Positions 7,388 to 15,365 of a DNA stretch of 22,917 nucleotides are shown piece by piece; within the stretch, counting starts at the first letter, position 1, and each line of letters opens with the position of its first letter. Source of the DNA: an uncultured Bacilli bacterium (GTDB lineage: Bacteria > Bacillota_I > Bacilli_A > RF39 > UBA660); the NCBI GenBank assembly GCA_934096405.1, contig CAKOLW010000019.1, positions 1-22,917 of the forward strand, given 5' to 3'. The notes beneath the pieces were generated by a model, which was given only the letters and a program-made list of their open reading frames with translations, was not told the origin of the DNA and did no database searches. A program made the position numbers and the translations under genes.

Positions 7388-8941
7388 ATGAATGATTTAG
7401 GATTCTCCATTTTGCTAATAACGATTGGATTGTTTTTTGGAATAATTATTGTATATTTATTAAATAAATTAAAAGTAATAAATATTAAAAATGAAGCTGA
7501 TAAATTACTAGAAAAGGCACAAAAAGATGCTGAAAAATATAAAAGAGATGGAATTTTAGAATTAAAAGAAGAAAGTTATAAAATAAAACAAGAAACTGAT
7601 GCAGAAATAAAAGAAAAGAAAAAAGAAATAACTGAACTTAAAGAACTTGTAGAAAATAGAGAAAATAGTCTTAACAAAAGAGATGAACTTTTACAAGAAA
7701 GAGAAAAAAATTTAGATTTAAGAGATAAAGATTTATTAGCTAAACAAAAGGAAATTCAAGAAAAAGATGCAAAAATGGATTCTATATTAAAAGAACAAAT
7801 CGAATTATTAGAAAGAATATCAGGATTCAGCAAAGAAAAAGCAAGAGAACTTGTTATGAAAAAAGTTGAAGATGATATGTCAAAAGAAATAGCTATTTAT
7901 TTAAGAGAAAGAGAAAATGATGCTAAATTAGAAGCTGACAAAAAGAGCAAAGAGTATCTAATAAATAGTATGCAAAGATATGCAACAGATGTTGCGAGTG
8001 AACAAACTGTATCTACAGTGGTTTTACCTAATGATGAAATGAAAGGTAGAATAATTGGTAGAGAAGGAAGAAACATTAGAACAATTGAATCTATTACAGG
8101 AGTAGATCTAATAATTGATGATACCCCAGAAGTAATAGTACTATCAAGTTTTGATCCACTAAGAAGAGAAATTGCTAAAGTAACACTTGAACAATTAATT
8201 AAAGATGGTAGAATACATCCAGCAAGAATAGAAGAAATATATGATAAAGTATGTGAAGACTTTAAAAGAACTATTCGTGAAAAAGGTGAAGAAGCATTAT
8301 TTACTTTAAGCATTACTAGGGTTAATCCTGAATTAGTTGGACTAATTGGAAAACTATACTTTAGAACTAGTTATGGGCAAAATGCTTTACAACATTCAAT
8401 TGAAGTTGCAAACTTAGCTGGTTTGCTTGCAAGTGAATTAGGAGAAAATGTAGCACTTGCTAAAAGAGCTGGATTACTTCATGATATAGGTAAAGCAATT
8501 GATTTTGAAGTAGAAGGTTCACATGTAGAACTTGGATCAGAAATCTGTAAAAAATACGGTGAAAATCCTACTATAATCAATGCAATAGAAAGTCACCATG
8601 GTGATAAAAAAGCAACTACAATAATAAGTGAGTTAGTGGCTATCGCAGATACCTTATCAGCAGCTAGACCTGGTGCTAGAAATGACTCATTAGAAAACTA
8701 CATAAAAAGACTAGAACAATTAGAAGAAATAGGTAACTCTATACCTGGTGTTGAAAAAACATTCGCGATGCAAGCAGGTAGAGAACTAAGAGTTATAGTT
8801 AAACCCGAAGAAGTTGATGATCTAGAAAGCTACAAAATAGCTAGAAACATAAAAGATAGGGTAGAAGAAGAAATGCAATACCCTGGTACTATTAAAGTAG
8901 TAGTAATAAGAGAAACAAGAGCTGAAGAAATAGCAAAATAA
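7388..8941 (+). CDS. rny: Ribonuclease Y
   Basis: 517 residues, the normal RNase Y length. One N-terminal membrane helix (about 5-25) is followed by a long charged coiled coil (35-200), a KH RNA-binding domain with MKGRIIGREGRNIRTIE (218-234), and an HD phosphohydrolase domain with the catalytic pair in AGLLHDIGKAID (His365, Asp366) and HHGD downstream. RNase Y is the membrane-bound endonuclease that starts mRNA decay in many Gram-positive bacteria. The start has TGGAGGA 7 nt upstream. It converges with the RNase J gene, placing two central RNA-decay enzymes tail to tail. Confidence 0.97.
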   Translation: MNDLGFSILLITIGLFFGIIIVYLLNKLKVINIKNEADKLLEKAQKDAEKYKRDGILELKEESYKIKQETDAEIKEKKKEITELKELVENRENSLNKRDELLQEREKNLDLRDKDLLAKQKEIQEKDAKMDSILKEQIELLERISGFSKEKARELVMKKVEDDMSKEIAIYLRERENDAKLEADKKSKEYLINSMQRYATDVASEQTVSTVVLPNDEMKGRIIGREGRNIRTIESITGVDLIIDDTPEVIVLSSFDPLRREIAKVTLEQLIKDGRIHPARIEEIYDKVCEDFKRTIREKGEEALFTLSITRVNPELVGLIGKLYFRTSYGQNALQHSIEVANLAGLLASELGENVALAKRAGLLHDIGKAIDFEVEGSHVELGSEICKKYGENPTIINAIESHHGDKKATTIISELVAIADTLSAARPGARNDSLENYIKRLEQLEEIGNSIPGVEKTFAMQAGRELRVIVKPEEVDDLESYKIARNIKDRVEEEMQYPGTIKVVVIRETRAEEIAK

Positions 8942-8970
8942 AAATACTAGAAATTATTTCTAGTATTTTC
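8941..8970. terminator. Bidirectional terminator shared by rny and the RNase J gene
   Basis: AAAATACTAGAAA (8941-8953), loop TTA, TTTCTAGTATTTT (8957-8969) is a perfect 13-bp stem, A-rich on one side and T-rich on the other, so it can end transcription from both strands. It begins at the last base of the rny stop and contains the RNase J stop codon and its last codons. Confidence 0.85.
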
Positions 8971-10632
8971 TGTTTCCATAACCATAGGCAAAATAATTGG
9001 TCTTCTTCCGGTATTTTCAATTATATAAGAGTTTAATTCAAGAATAATTCTATTTTTCAAATCAATTATACTAAAGTTAGGCTTATTTAATTCCGTTAAA
9101 GCAATAGTTTTAACTTTATTTTGTAAATTATTTAACAACACATTATTTTCATTAACAACTACAAAACCTCTTGTTGTAATATTAGGCTCTAAAGTCAACT
9201 CTTTCTTTTCAGAATTAATATTCAATATAACTGCAAGAACTCCATCAGTACTCATTATCTTTCTATCTCTAATAACACTTGTACCAATGTCACCAATTCT
9301 CTTACCATCTACATAAATATCATTAATAGGTATACTTCCAGCAACTCTAACACCATCTTTAGATAAAGCAAGCATATCACCATTTTTTAAAATAAATGTA
9401 TGATCTTTAGGCATACCACATTCAATAGCCAAATTAGCATGACTTTGAAGCATTCTATATTCTCCATGAGCAGGCATAAAATATTCAGGTTTAATAAGTC
9501 TTAACAATAACTTTAACTCATCTTGTTTAGCATGCCCACTTGTATGAATATCAACATCATTAGATGTAGTATACACCTTAGCTCCTTTCAAATACAATTT
9601 ATTAATAACTCTATTAATACTCATTGCATTACCAGGAATAGGTGAAGAAGAAAAAATAACAGTATCATCTTTCATTAAAGTAATATTAGCATCAACTCCA
9701 TTAGCTATTCTACTTAAAGCCGCTAGTGGTTCACCTTGACTACCAGTAACCAATAAACATAAATGTTCAGGTTTAGTTTTCTTCATCTCATCAGTAGTAA
9801 TAATAACATCTTTATCTTTAATAAGACCACAACTTTTAGCAATCTCTATACTATTAAGCATACTTCTACCAAAAGGACATATCTTTCTATTATTTTTCTT
9901 ACAAGTCTCAATAATATGAATTAATCTATAAATATTAGATGCAAATGTCGCAAGAATAATTCTTCCTGTACAACTTCTAATAATATCACTTAAAGCCTCA
10001 TCTACATCACTTTCACTAGTAGAAAACCCAGGTATCAAAGCATTAGTAGAATCAGATAAAAGTAACTTAACCCCTTGTTCTCCTAAACTAGCCATCTTAC
10101 CTAAATTAGCCATTGGGCCAATAGGAGTCAAATCAAACTTAAAGTCTCCGGTAGTAACAACTCTTCCATTAGGTGTCATAATACTTATTCCATAGCTATC
10201 TGGTATAGAGTGTGTAGTTCTAAAAAACTCAACTTGAAAGTGTTTGAACTTAGGTTTCATATCTTCATTTAAAATAATAATATTATTATAAACTACATTT
10301 CTATCATCTAATTTCTTTTTAATAAGTTCACTCGCAACTTTAGGAGCATAAATAACAGGTATATTCAAATGATTAAGTACATAAGGAATACCACCTATAT
10401 GGTCTTCATGCCCATGAGTAATAAATAATGCTTTAACTTTATCTTCATTTTGTTTTAAAAAACTATAATCAGCTAAAACATAATCTATACCTAATAAATC
10501 ATCCTCTGGAAACATAACTCCACAGTCAATTATAATAATTTCATCATCATGCATAATTGCATACATATTTTTACCGACTTCACCTAGTCCACCTAAAGCG
10601 AACACAAAAGTCTCTTTTTCTTGTGTTTTCAT
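8947..10632 (-). CDS. rnj: Ribonuclease J (RNase J1/J2 family)
   Basis: 561 residues. The metallo-beta-lactamase/beta-CASP core opens with FALGGLGEVGKNMYAI and IIIIDCGVMFPEDDLLGID. The zinc motif is THGHEDHIGG (His73, His75, Asp77, His78), TTHSIPDSYG and VVTTGDFKFD follow, and the beta-CASP region has ATFASNIYR, LLVTGSQGEP and HTSGHA. The C-terminal domain is present. RNase J is a 5'-3' exoribonuclease and endonuclease that matures and degrades RNA. All metal ligands are present, favouring an active J1-type enzyme. Ribosome binding site AGGAGG is 8 nt before the ATG. The last codons form half of the hairpin shared with rny. Confidence 0.96.
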   Translation of the reverse strand: MKTQEKETFVFALGGLGEVGKNMYAIMHDDEIIIIDCGVMFPEDDLLGIDYVLADYSFLKQNEDKVKALFITHGHEDHIGGIPYVLNHLNIPVIYAPKVASELIKKKLDDRNVVYNNIIILNEDMKPKFKHFQVEFFRTTHSIPDSYGISIMTPNGRVVTTGDFKFDLTPIGPMANLGKMASLGEQGVKLLLSDSTNALIPGFSTSESDVDEALSDIIRSCTGRIILATFASNIYRLIHIIETCKKNNRKICPFGRSMLNSIEIAKSCGLIKDKDVIITTDEMKKTKPEHLCLLVTGSQGEPLAALSRIANGVDANITLMKDDTVIFSSSPIPGNAMSINRVINKLYLKGAKVYTTSNDVDIHTSGHAKQDELKLLLRLIKPEYFMPAHGEYRMLQSHANLAIECGMPKDHTFILKNGDMLALSKDGVRVAGSIPINDIYVDGKRIGDIGTSVIRDRKIMSTDGVLAVILNINSEKKELTLEPNITTRGFVVVNENNVLLNNLQNKVKTIALTELNKPNFSIIDLKNRIILELNSYIIENTGRRPIILPMVMETENTRNNF

Positions 10633-10677
10633 AATAAATTCCTCCTAAATTTCTAATAAAAGAAAATCAATACAACA

Positions 10678-10706
10678 ATTATACTACAAAAAATTGAAAA
10701 AGTCTA
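10678..10706 (-). promoter_or_regulatory. Promoter of the RNase J gene
   Basis: On the minus strand TAGACT (10701-10706), 17 nt, TATAAT (10678-10683). The -35 lies right beside the -35 of the oppositely directed ftsY promoter. Confidence 0.55.
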
Positions 10707-10722
10707 GATAATTTGATACAAT
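10694..10722 (+). promoter_or_regulatory. Promoter of ftsY
   Basis: TTGAAA (10694-10699), 17 nt, TACAAT (10717-10722), with TGA before the -10. The ribosome binding site AAAGGAGGG begins only a few bases downstream. It is interleaved with the divergent RNase J promoter. Confidence 0.65.
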
Positions 10723-10739
10723 TACAAAGGAGGGTAGTT

Positions 10740-11708
10740 ATGGGATTATTTGACAAAATAAAAAAAGCATTCTCTAGTAAAGAAAATACTAATGTAGAAA
10801 AATATGAAGAAGGACTTACTAAAACTAGAGATAACTTTGTAAATAAATTAAATTTACTTGGTATTAAATATACTAAAATAAGTGATGAATTTTATGATGA
10901 ATTAGAAGAAATTCTTATTATGGCAGATGTAGGTACTAAAGTTACTGAAAAGTTTATTAATAAGATAAGGAAAAGAGTAAGAGAAGAAAATATTACTGAC
11001 TTTGAATATTTAAAAGAAGTTATAGTTGATGAATTGTTATTAATTTATGTAAATGGCGAATCACTAACAAGTAAGATTAAATATAATGAAAATGGTATGA
11101 CTACAATTTTATTTGTAGGGGTTAATGGAGTAGGTAAAACAACTAGTATTGCTAAATTAGGTTATAGAATGAAAAATGAAGGCAAAAAAGTAATGTTTAT
11201 AGGTGCAGATACTTTTAGAGCTGGTGCTGTTAATCAACTAAAAATGTGGGCAGAAAAATTAGGTGTATCTTTTTATGGAAGAGATGATACAGATCCTGCA
11301 ACTGTTGTTTATGAAGGATTAACTAAAGCAAATGAAGAAAATATTGATGTATGCTTAATAGATACTGCTGGTCGTTTACAAAATAAAGTTAATTTAATGA
11401 AAGAATTAGAAAAGATTAATAAAATAATTGAAAAGAAACAAGGAACTCCAGCTGATGAAACACTACTTGTAATAGATGCATCTACTGGTCAAAATGGAAT
11501 TAGTCAAGCAAAGAATTTTAAAGAAGTCACTAATATAACAGGAATTATATTAACTAAATTAGATGGAACTGCTAAAGGTGGTATAGTACTTGGTGTAAAA
11601 GAAGAAATAGGCTTACCTGTTAAATTTGTAGGACTAGGAGAAAAAGAAAATGATATGATACCTTTTGATATAGAAAGTTATATATATGGATTATTTAAGG
11701 AGTGGTAA
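10740..11708 (+). CDS. ftsY: Signal recognition particle receptor FtsY
   Basis: 322 residues from the ATG at 10740, chosen because AAAGGAGGG lies 6-8 nt upstream and FtsY begins with an amphipathic GLFDKIKKAF helix; a longer frame from 10713 adds nine untypical residues. A short N-terminal membrane-binding region is followed by the NG domain: P-loop GVNGVGKTTSIAKLG (from about 127), GADTFRAGAVNQL, DTAGR (208-212) and TKLDGTAKGG (272-281). FtsY docks the SRP-ribosome complex at the membrane with Ffh. It lacks the long acidic A domain of enterobacteria. The Nudix gene follows after one base, its ribosome binding site within the end of ftsY. Confidence 0.97.
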   Translation: MGLFDKIKKAFSSKENTNVEKYEEGLTKTRDNFVNKLNLLGIKYTKISDEFYDELEEILIMADVGTKVTEKFINKIRKRVREENITDFEYLKEVIVDELLLIYVNGESLTSKIKYNENGMTTILFVGVNGVGKTTSIAKLGYRMKNEGKKVMFIGADTFRAGAVNQLKMWAEKLGVSFYGRDDTDPATVVYEGLTKANEENIDVCLIDTAGRLQNKVNLMKELEKINKIIEKKQGTPADETLLVIDASTGQNGISQAKNFKEVTNITGIILTKLDGTAKGGIVLGVKEEIGLPVKFVGLGEKENDMIPFDIESYIYGLFKEW

Positions 11709-11709
11709 A

Positions 11710-12234
11710 ATGAAAATAACAAAAACCTTATATGAGGGATATGTTAATATTTATGAATGCGAAAGAGAAAGAAATGGTAAAATAGAAAGTTTTACAAAAG
11801 TTCAATTAAGAGGTGCTTCAGCAGGTATAGTAATTAATGAAAATGGAGAAATGGCTTTAGTTAAGCAATATAGACCAATAATAGGTTATGATACATTAGA
11901 AGTACCATGTGGAACATTAGATAAAGAAATATCAAAGAAAGATATTATAATAGAAGAATTAGAAGAAGAATGTGGAATTACTAGAGATAATATAATAAGT
12001 ATTACAGATGAACCAATATTAACTTATAAAATAATAGAAAATATGTCTGATGGAGAAATGAATATATACTATATAAAAGTAAAAAATGTATTATCCAATC
12101 CAAAAGAAGATGATGATGTTGATGAAGTAAAATTCTATAAATTAGAAGAAATAGAAACACTAATCAAAAATAGAGTAATAACAGATCCTAAAACTTTAAT
12201 ATCATTCTATTTATATAAGGATATGATTTCATGA
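11710..12234 (+). CDS. Nudix hydrolase (ADP-ribose pyrophosphatase-like)
   Basis: 174 residues from ATG 11710, preceded by AAGGAGTGG in the end of ftsY. The fold matches ADP-ribose pyrophosphatases: an N-terminal swapped-type beta sheet, SAGIVINENGEMALVKQYRP, then EVPCGTL leading into the Nudix box. The box reads G-T-L-D-K-E-I-S-K-K-D-I-I-I-E-E-L-E-E-E-C-G-I; spacing is exact, but the first conserved Glu is Ile and the Arg of REUxEE is Glu. The three metal-binding Glu residues in EELEEECG remain, so catalysis is plausible. It would cleave ADP-ribose or a related nucleoside diphosphate. Its place between ftsY and ylxM is unusual. It overlaps ylxM by ATGA. Confidence 0.85.
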   Translation: MKITKTLYEGYVNIYECERERNGKIESFTKVQLRGASAGIVINENGEMALVKQYRPIIGYDTLEVPCGTLDKEISKKDIIIEELEEECGITRDNIISITDEPILTYKIIENMSDGEMNIYYIKVKNVLSNPKEDDDVDEVKFYKLEEIETLIKNRVITDPKTLISFYLYKDMIS

Positions 12235-12515
12235 TAGAAAGAGAAAAAATAATAAAGTTATATGATATTTATAAAAACTTATTAACAGATAAACAAAAAG
12301 AATATTTCGAGTATTACTATTTTGAAGACTTATCTTTAAATGAAATAGGAGAAAACTTATCAGTAACTAAATCATTAGTAGGTAAAACTATTAACACAAT
12401 TACTGATAAACTAAATGAATATGATGAAAAACTAGGATTATTTAACCTTTACGAAGCAATAAGTAATATAAAAGACAAAGATACTAGAGAATATTTAGAA
12501 AGCATAATAAAATAG
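12231..12515 (+). CDS. ylxM: YlxM/UPF0122 helix-turn-helix protein
   Basis: 94 residues, helical, matching YlxM in length and layout: an N-terminal helix with LYDIYKNLLTDKQKEYFEYYYFEDLSLNEIGENLSVTKSLVGKTIN resembles a sigma-70 region 4 helix-turn-helix. YlxM usually sits between ftsY and ffh and has been described as an SRP-associated protein in Gram-positive bacteria. Here it ends the ftsY operon with a 4-bp overlap to the Nudix gene and is separated from ffh by a divergent gene. A strong hairpin covers its stop. Confidence 0.85.
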   Translation: MIEREKIIKLYDIYKNLLTDKQKEYFEYYYFEDLSLNEIGENLSVTKSLVGKTINTITDKLNEYDEKLGLFNLYEAISNIKDKDTREYLESIIK

Positions 12516-12540
12516 GTAGATTTAATTTCTACCTATTTTG
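12509..12540. terminator. Bidirectional terminator between ylxM and the divergent gene
   Basis: AAAATAGGTAGA, loop TTTAAT, TTCTACCTATTTT gives a stem of about 12 bp with A and T flanks, suitable for ending both the ftsY operon and the converging unknown gene. Confidence 0.85.
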
Positions 12541-12541
12541 C

Positions 12542-13207
12542 TTATCTTAATGTCTTAATTAATCTAACTTCATCTTCATATTTACCAAGTCTTCTTAAAT
12601 ATTCTTCTTTAGTAATATGTCCATTTCTATATAAATCTTCTAACCAATTCTCTGTGATAACTAAATATGGTTCATCACTAACCTTAAAGAAATCTCTATA
12701 TTTACTTAAATCATTAAGAGTTAAACCAGAAAAATCTCTAGCTTGTATCTTAGCCATATTAAATATATCTTCATTAATCATAATAGTAGGACTTACTTGA
12801 TATGTTCTACCTTTTTTAGATATATCAACTGGAGTATAGATATAATAATCTTTTTTCTCAAATCTAACAGCCTTTACTTGATCTCTTAAAGGTGCTACAT
12901 CAATAAAGTTATCTATATAACTCTTTCTAATCTTTCTTATAGGTGCTAGACCAAATTCAAAGAAACTTCCTTTTAATTCCTTATCAGCATCAAACAAACC
13001 TCTTTCATAATTAAACCACACTGGGCTTGAAGATATAATTCTATTAACTAAAGGTCCATTAAATGTATCAATATATGCTTGTCTAAACTCTCTTAGTTTC
13101 TCACTATTCATTGTAATCTCATAAATTTCAAATGTTTTACTACTAAAGTCTTTACCTAAATTTTTAGTTAAACTAGGTGTGAATTCCTTAATTTTTTCTT
13201 CTTTCAT
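12542..13207 (-). CDS. Hypothetical protein between ylxM and ffh
   Basis: About 221 residues; I do not recognise a family. It is soluble, charged and without membrane segments or Cys motifs. Features include FRQAYIDTFNGPLVNRIISSSPVWFNYERGLFD, an Arg/Lys-rich PIRKIRKSYIDNFIDVAPLRDQVKA, a beta-rich middle (YYIYTPVDISKKGRTYQVSPTIMI) and an Arg-rich C-terminus ending YLRRLGKYEDEVRLIKTLR. Two tandem ATGs occur (13208-13210 and 13205-13207); the second has better spacing to AAGGAGG. It has a near-consensus promoter and shares a terminator with ylxM. Its insertion between ylxM and ffh, in the opposite direction, breaks a normally continuous operon. Function not inferable from sequence. Confidence 0.75.
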   Translation of the reverse strand: MKEEKIKEFTPSLTKNLGKDFSSKTFEIYEITMNSEKLREFRQAYIDTFNGPLVNRIISSSPVWFNYERGLFDADKELKGSFFEFGLAPIRKIRKSYIDNFIDVAPLRDQVKAVRFEKKDYYIYTPVDISKKGRTYQVSPTIMINEDIFNMAKIQARDFSGLTLNDLSKYRDFFKVSDEPYLVITENWLEDLYRNGHITKEEYLRRLGKYEDEVRLIKTLR

Positions 13208-13233
13208 CATTTTCCTCCTTAGAAAATATCACT

Positions 13234-13262
13234 ATTATAATATAAATAATGAAAAATATCAA
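13234..13262 (-). promoter_or_regulatory. Promoter of the hypothetical gene upstream of ffh
   Basis: Minus strand TTGATA (13257-13262), 17 nt, TATAAT (13234-13239). This is one of the best consensus matches in the window. Confidence 0.72.
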
Positions 13263-13269
13263 GAAAATA

Positions 13270-13278
13270 TGCTATAAT
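13270..13278 (+). promoter_or_regulatory. Extended -10 promoter of ffh
   Basis: TGC-TATAAT at 13270-13278. A weak -35 (ATGAAA at 13249-13254, spacer 18) would lie within the divergent promoter. The leader is only about a dozen bases, just enough for CTGGAGG before the ATG. Confidence 0.65.
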
Positions 13279-13296
13279 CATAACTGGAGGTACAAT

Positions 13297-14604
13297 ATGT
13301 TTGATTTTCTTGGAGATAAATTAGATAATATAATATCAAAAGTTAAAGGATATGGTGTCATAACTGAAGATAACATAAAAGATATGACAAGAGAAATAAG
13401 GTTAGCTTTGTTAGAAGCAGATGTTAACTATAAAATAGTAGGAGAATTTGTTAATAATGTTAAAGAACAAGCATTAGGAGAAGAGGTTAAAAAAAGTTTA
13501 AAACCTGGTGAGATGTTCGCAAGTATTATTAGAAATGAATTAATAAATTTATTAGGTGGAGATAAAAGTCCTTTAGTAACCGATAAAAATCCCACTATAG
13601 TTTTAATGTGCGGACTACAAGGTAGTGGTAAAACTACTACAGTAGGTAAACTTGGTGCTTTAGTGAGAAAAAAATATAAAAAGAATCCATTATTTATCGC
13701 ATGTGATGTTTATAGACCTGCTGCAATTGATCAATTAAAGACAGTTGGTAAAAGTTTAAACATTCCAGTTTATGATGAAGGAAATGGTAATCCAGTAGAA
13801 ATAGCTAAAAATGGTATAGAATATGCTAAAGAAAATGGTTATAACTATATATTAATAGATACTGCTGGTCGTCTTCAAATAGATGAAACTTTAATGGATG
13901 AGTTAAAAAATATTTATAAAGAAACTAATCCAAATGAAGTATTACTAGTAATAGACGCTATGATGGGACAAGATGCAATAAATGTTATAACTGGATTTAA
14001 TGATGCAGTTAATCTTACAGGATGCATACTAACTAAAATGGATGGAGATACTAAAGGTGGTGTAGCCTTATCTTTAAGACATTTAACTAACATACCAATT
14101 AAATTAATAGGTGACTCTGAAAAATTAGATGGAATAAGTGAATTTGATCCAGTAAGAGTAGCCGATAGAATTCTAGGTATGGGAGATATAGTATCAATCG
14201 CAGAAAAAGCAAGTGAAATAATAGATGAAGAAGAAGCAAAAGAAACCGCAAGAAAAATGAAAAAAGGTAGCTTTGATTTAGAAGACTTTTTAAATCAAAT
14301 GAAACAAATAAAGAAACTAGGTCCACTAGAAAACCTATTAAAATTATTACCAGGTGCTAAAAAAATGGGATTAAATAACATAAATATAGATCCTAAAATA
14401 ATGGGTAGAGTAGAAGCAATAATTTTATCTATGACACCTGAAGAAAGAAAAAATCCTAGTATTATAAAAGCAAGCAGAAAAGAAAGAATTGCTAAAGGTA
14501 GTGGTACCTCAGTACAAGAAGTAAATAGACTACTTAATCAATTTGAAGATATGAAAAAAATGATGAAACAACTATCAAATGGCAATATGAAAATGCCTTT
14601 CTAA
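13297..14604 (+). CDS. ffh: Signal recognition particle protein Ffh
   Basis: 435 residues from ATG 13297, chosen for the CTGGAGG ribosome binding site and the typical N-terminus MFDFLGDKLDNIISKVKGYG; the frame extends upstream through the promoter and is not real there. NG domain: P-loop GLQGSGKTTTVGKL (from about 106), ACDVYRPAAIDQL, DTAGR (188-192), TKMDGDTKGG and KLIGDSEKLD. The methionine-rich M domain (about 310-435) binds SRP RNA and signal sequences: GSFDLEDFLNQMKQIKKLGPL, LLPGAKKM, SMTPEERKNPSII and GSGTSVQEVNRLLNQF. It is the GTPase partner of FtsY in co-translational targeting. The DUF4186 gene starts 2 nt after its stop. Confidence 0.97.
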   Translation: MFDFLGDKLDNIISKVKGYGVITEDNIKDMTREIRLALLEADVNYKIVGEFVNNVKEQALGEEVKKSLKPGEMFASIIRNELINLLGGDKSPLVTDKNPTIVLMCGLQGSGKTTTVGKLGALVRKKYKKNPLFIACDVYRPAAIDQLKTVGKSLNIPVYDEGNGNPVEIAKNGIEYAKENGYNYILIDTAGRLQIDETLMDELKNIYKETNPNEVLLVIDAMMGQDAINVITGFNDAVNLTGCILTKMDGDTKGGVALSLRHLTNIPIKLIGDSEKLDGISEFDPVRVADRILGMGDIVSIAEKASEIIDEEEAKETARKMKKGSFDLEDFLNQMKQIKKLGPLENLLKLLPGAKKMGLNNINIDPKIMGRVEAIILSMTPEERKNPSIIKASRKERIAKGSGTSVQEVNRLLNQFEDMKKMMKQLSNGNMKMPF

Positions 14605-14606
14605 TC

Positions 14607-14972
14607 ATGAATAAAAATGTAAATGATATTTTATATAGTTTATCTAAATCAAAATTTAGAAGTAGTTTTCACTTAAAAGAGAAAGATATTAATTATATAA
14701 AAGATAAAGGAATAGATAAAATAAAATCCCATGCTTATGACTTTATAAGTACAAGATTAAAAGATATAACTAAAGTTAAAGATGGAAAACAAACTCCTTA
14801 CAAAGGCCATCCAGTCTTTATCGCAGAACACGCTACCGCAACATGTTGTAGGGGATGTTTGGAAAAATGGTATCACATTAATAAAGATATTGTTTTAAAC
14901 GATGAACAAATAGACTTCATTGTAAATGTTATAATGGAATGGATTAAAAATGAGATGAATAAAAATAATTAA
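14607..14972 (+). CDS. DUF4186 family protein
   Basis: 121 residues. The family signature GHPVFIAEHATATCCRGCLEKWYHI is present at about 66-90, with HATATCCRGC containing three cysteines that could bind a metal. KFRSSFHLKEKDINYIKDKG and a terminal helix complete the domain. No enzymatic role is established for the family. It starts 2 nt after ffh with no separate ribosome binding site, so it is probably translated by coupling. In B. subtilis-like genomes ffh is followed by rpsP instead. Confidence 0.82.
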   Translation: MNKNVNDILYSLSKSKFRSSFHLKEKDINYIKDKGIDKIKSHAYDFISTRLKDITKVKDGKQTPYKGHPVFIAEHATATCCRGCLEKWYHINKDIVLNDEQIDFIVNVIMEWIKNEMNKNN

Positions 14973-14985
14973 TAAATTAACCCAT

Positions 14986-15013
14986 ACCAAAACCAGTTTC
15001 ACTTCATAATATA
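14986..15013 (+). promoter_or_regulatory. Possible sigma-E/sigma-K-type sporulation promoter
   Basis: AC (14986-14987), 17 nt, CATAATATA (15005-15013) fits the mother-cell consensus CATAnnnTA with an upstream AC or ATA. It lies directly before a spore-coat-like gene. The consensus is short and AT-rich, so chance occurrence is possible. Confidence 0.4.
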
Positions 15014-15022
15014 TAAGTGAAA
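14997..15022 (+). repeat. Inverted repeat over the cotD-like promoter and leader
   Basis: TTTCACTT (14997-15004), 10-nt loop, AAGTGAAA (15015-15022) is a perfect 8-bp dyad flanking the putative -10 and touching the ribosome binding site AAAGGAG. It could be an operator or an RNA hairpin affecting translation. Confidence 0.5.
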
Positions 15023-15035
15023 AGGAGTGAGACTA

Positions 15036-15365
15036 GTGTATACAAATACTGGAATGTATGCTGGCTATGAAGTAGAAGCAAATAAGGAGATTTACAAAGA
15101 AAGTAAATCTACTACTACTAATACTTCTTATAGTACAGGTGCAGCTACTAGTGCTATGCCTGGTATGGTAATGGCACCAATCTATGAATGCCCACAAGAA
15201 AGAGTTATTCATAGAGAAATAATGCATGAAGTACCACATGTATGTCCAATAAATACAAGAATAATAAATCATCATATTTATAGACATACTTATAGTCCTT
15301 GTTATACTTGCTGTGAAGAAAACGAAATATGCAATGTAAATGAAGGATGTTGTGGAAATTTCTAA
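15036..15365 (+). CDS. CotD-like spore coat protein
   Basis: 109 residues from GTG 15036, 8 nt after AAAGGAG; the upstream GTG at 15027 overlaps that ribosome binding site. The N-terminus is Thr/Ser-rich (SKSTTTNTSYSTGAATSAMPGM). The C-terminal half is rich in His, Tyr and Cys: MAPIYECPQERVIHREI, HEVPHVCPINTRIINHHIYRHTYSPCYTCCEEN, ending VNEGCCGNF. Spaced His with a Cys-rich tail and a terminal CC resembles inner spore coat protein D. Such proteins are cross-linked into the coat by the mother cell. No membrane segment or signal peptide is present. The sigma-E/K-like promoter agrees with this. The match is by composition and pattern rather than long identity, so another Cys/His-rich surface protein remains possible. 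Confidence 0.6.
   Translation: MYTNTGMYAGYEVEANKEIYKESKSTTTNTSYSTGAATSAMPGMVMAPIYECPQERVIHREIMHEVPHVCPINTRIINHHIYRHTYSPCYTCCEENEICNVNEGCCGNF

Noticed and set aside
7897..8313. 138-codon open frame on the minus strand inside rny
   Set aside because: It is antisense to the KH domain region of a clear gene, has no ribosome binding site and low-complexity Ser/Leu content.
14099..14326. Leu/Phe-rich minus-strand frame inside ffh
   Set aside because: Shadow of the ffh M domain; composition is that expected for the reverse complement of Lys/Glu codons.
15033..15287. 84-codon minus-strand frame opposite the cotD-like gene
   Set aside because: No ribosome binding site or promoter; Cys/Ser-rich composition comes from the opposite strand's codons.
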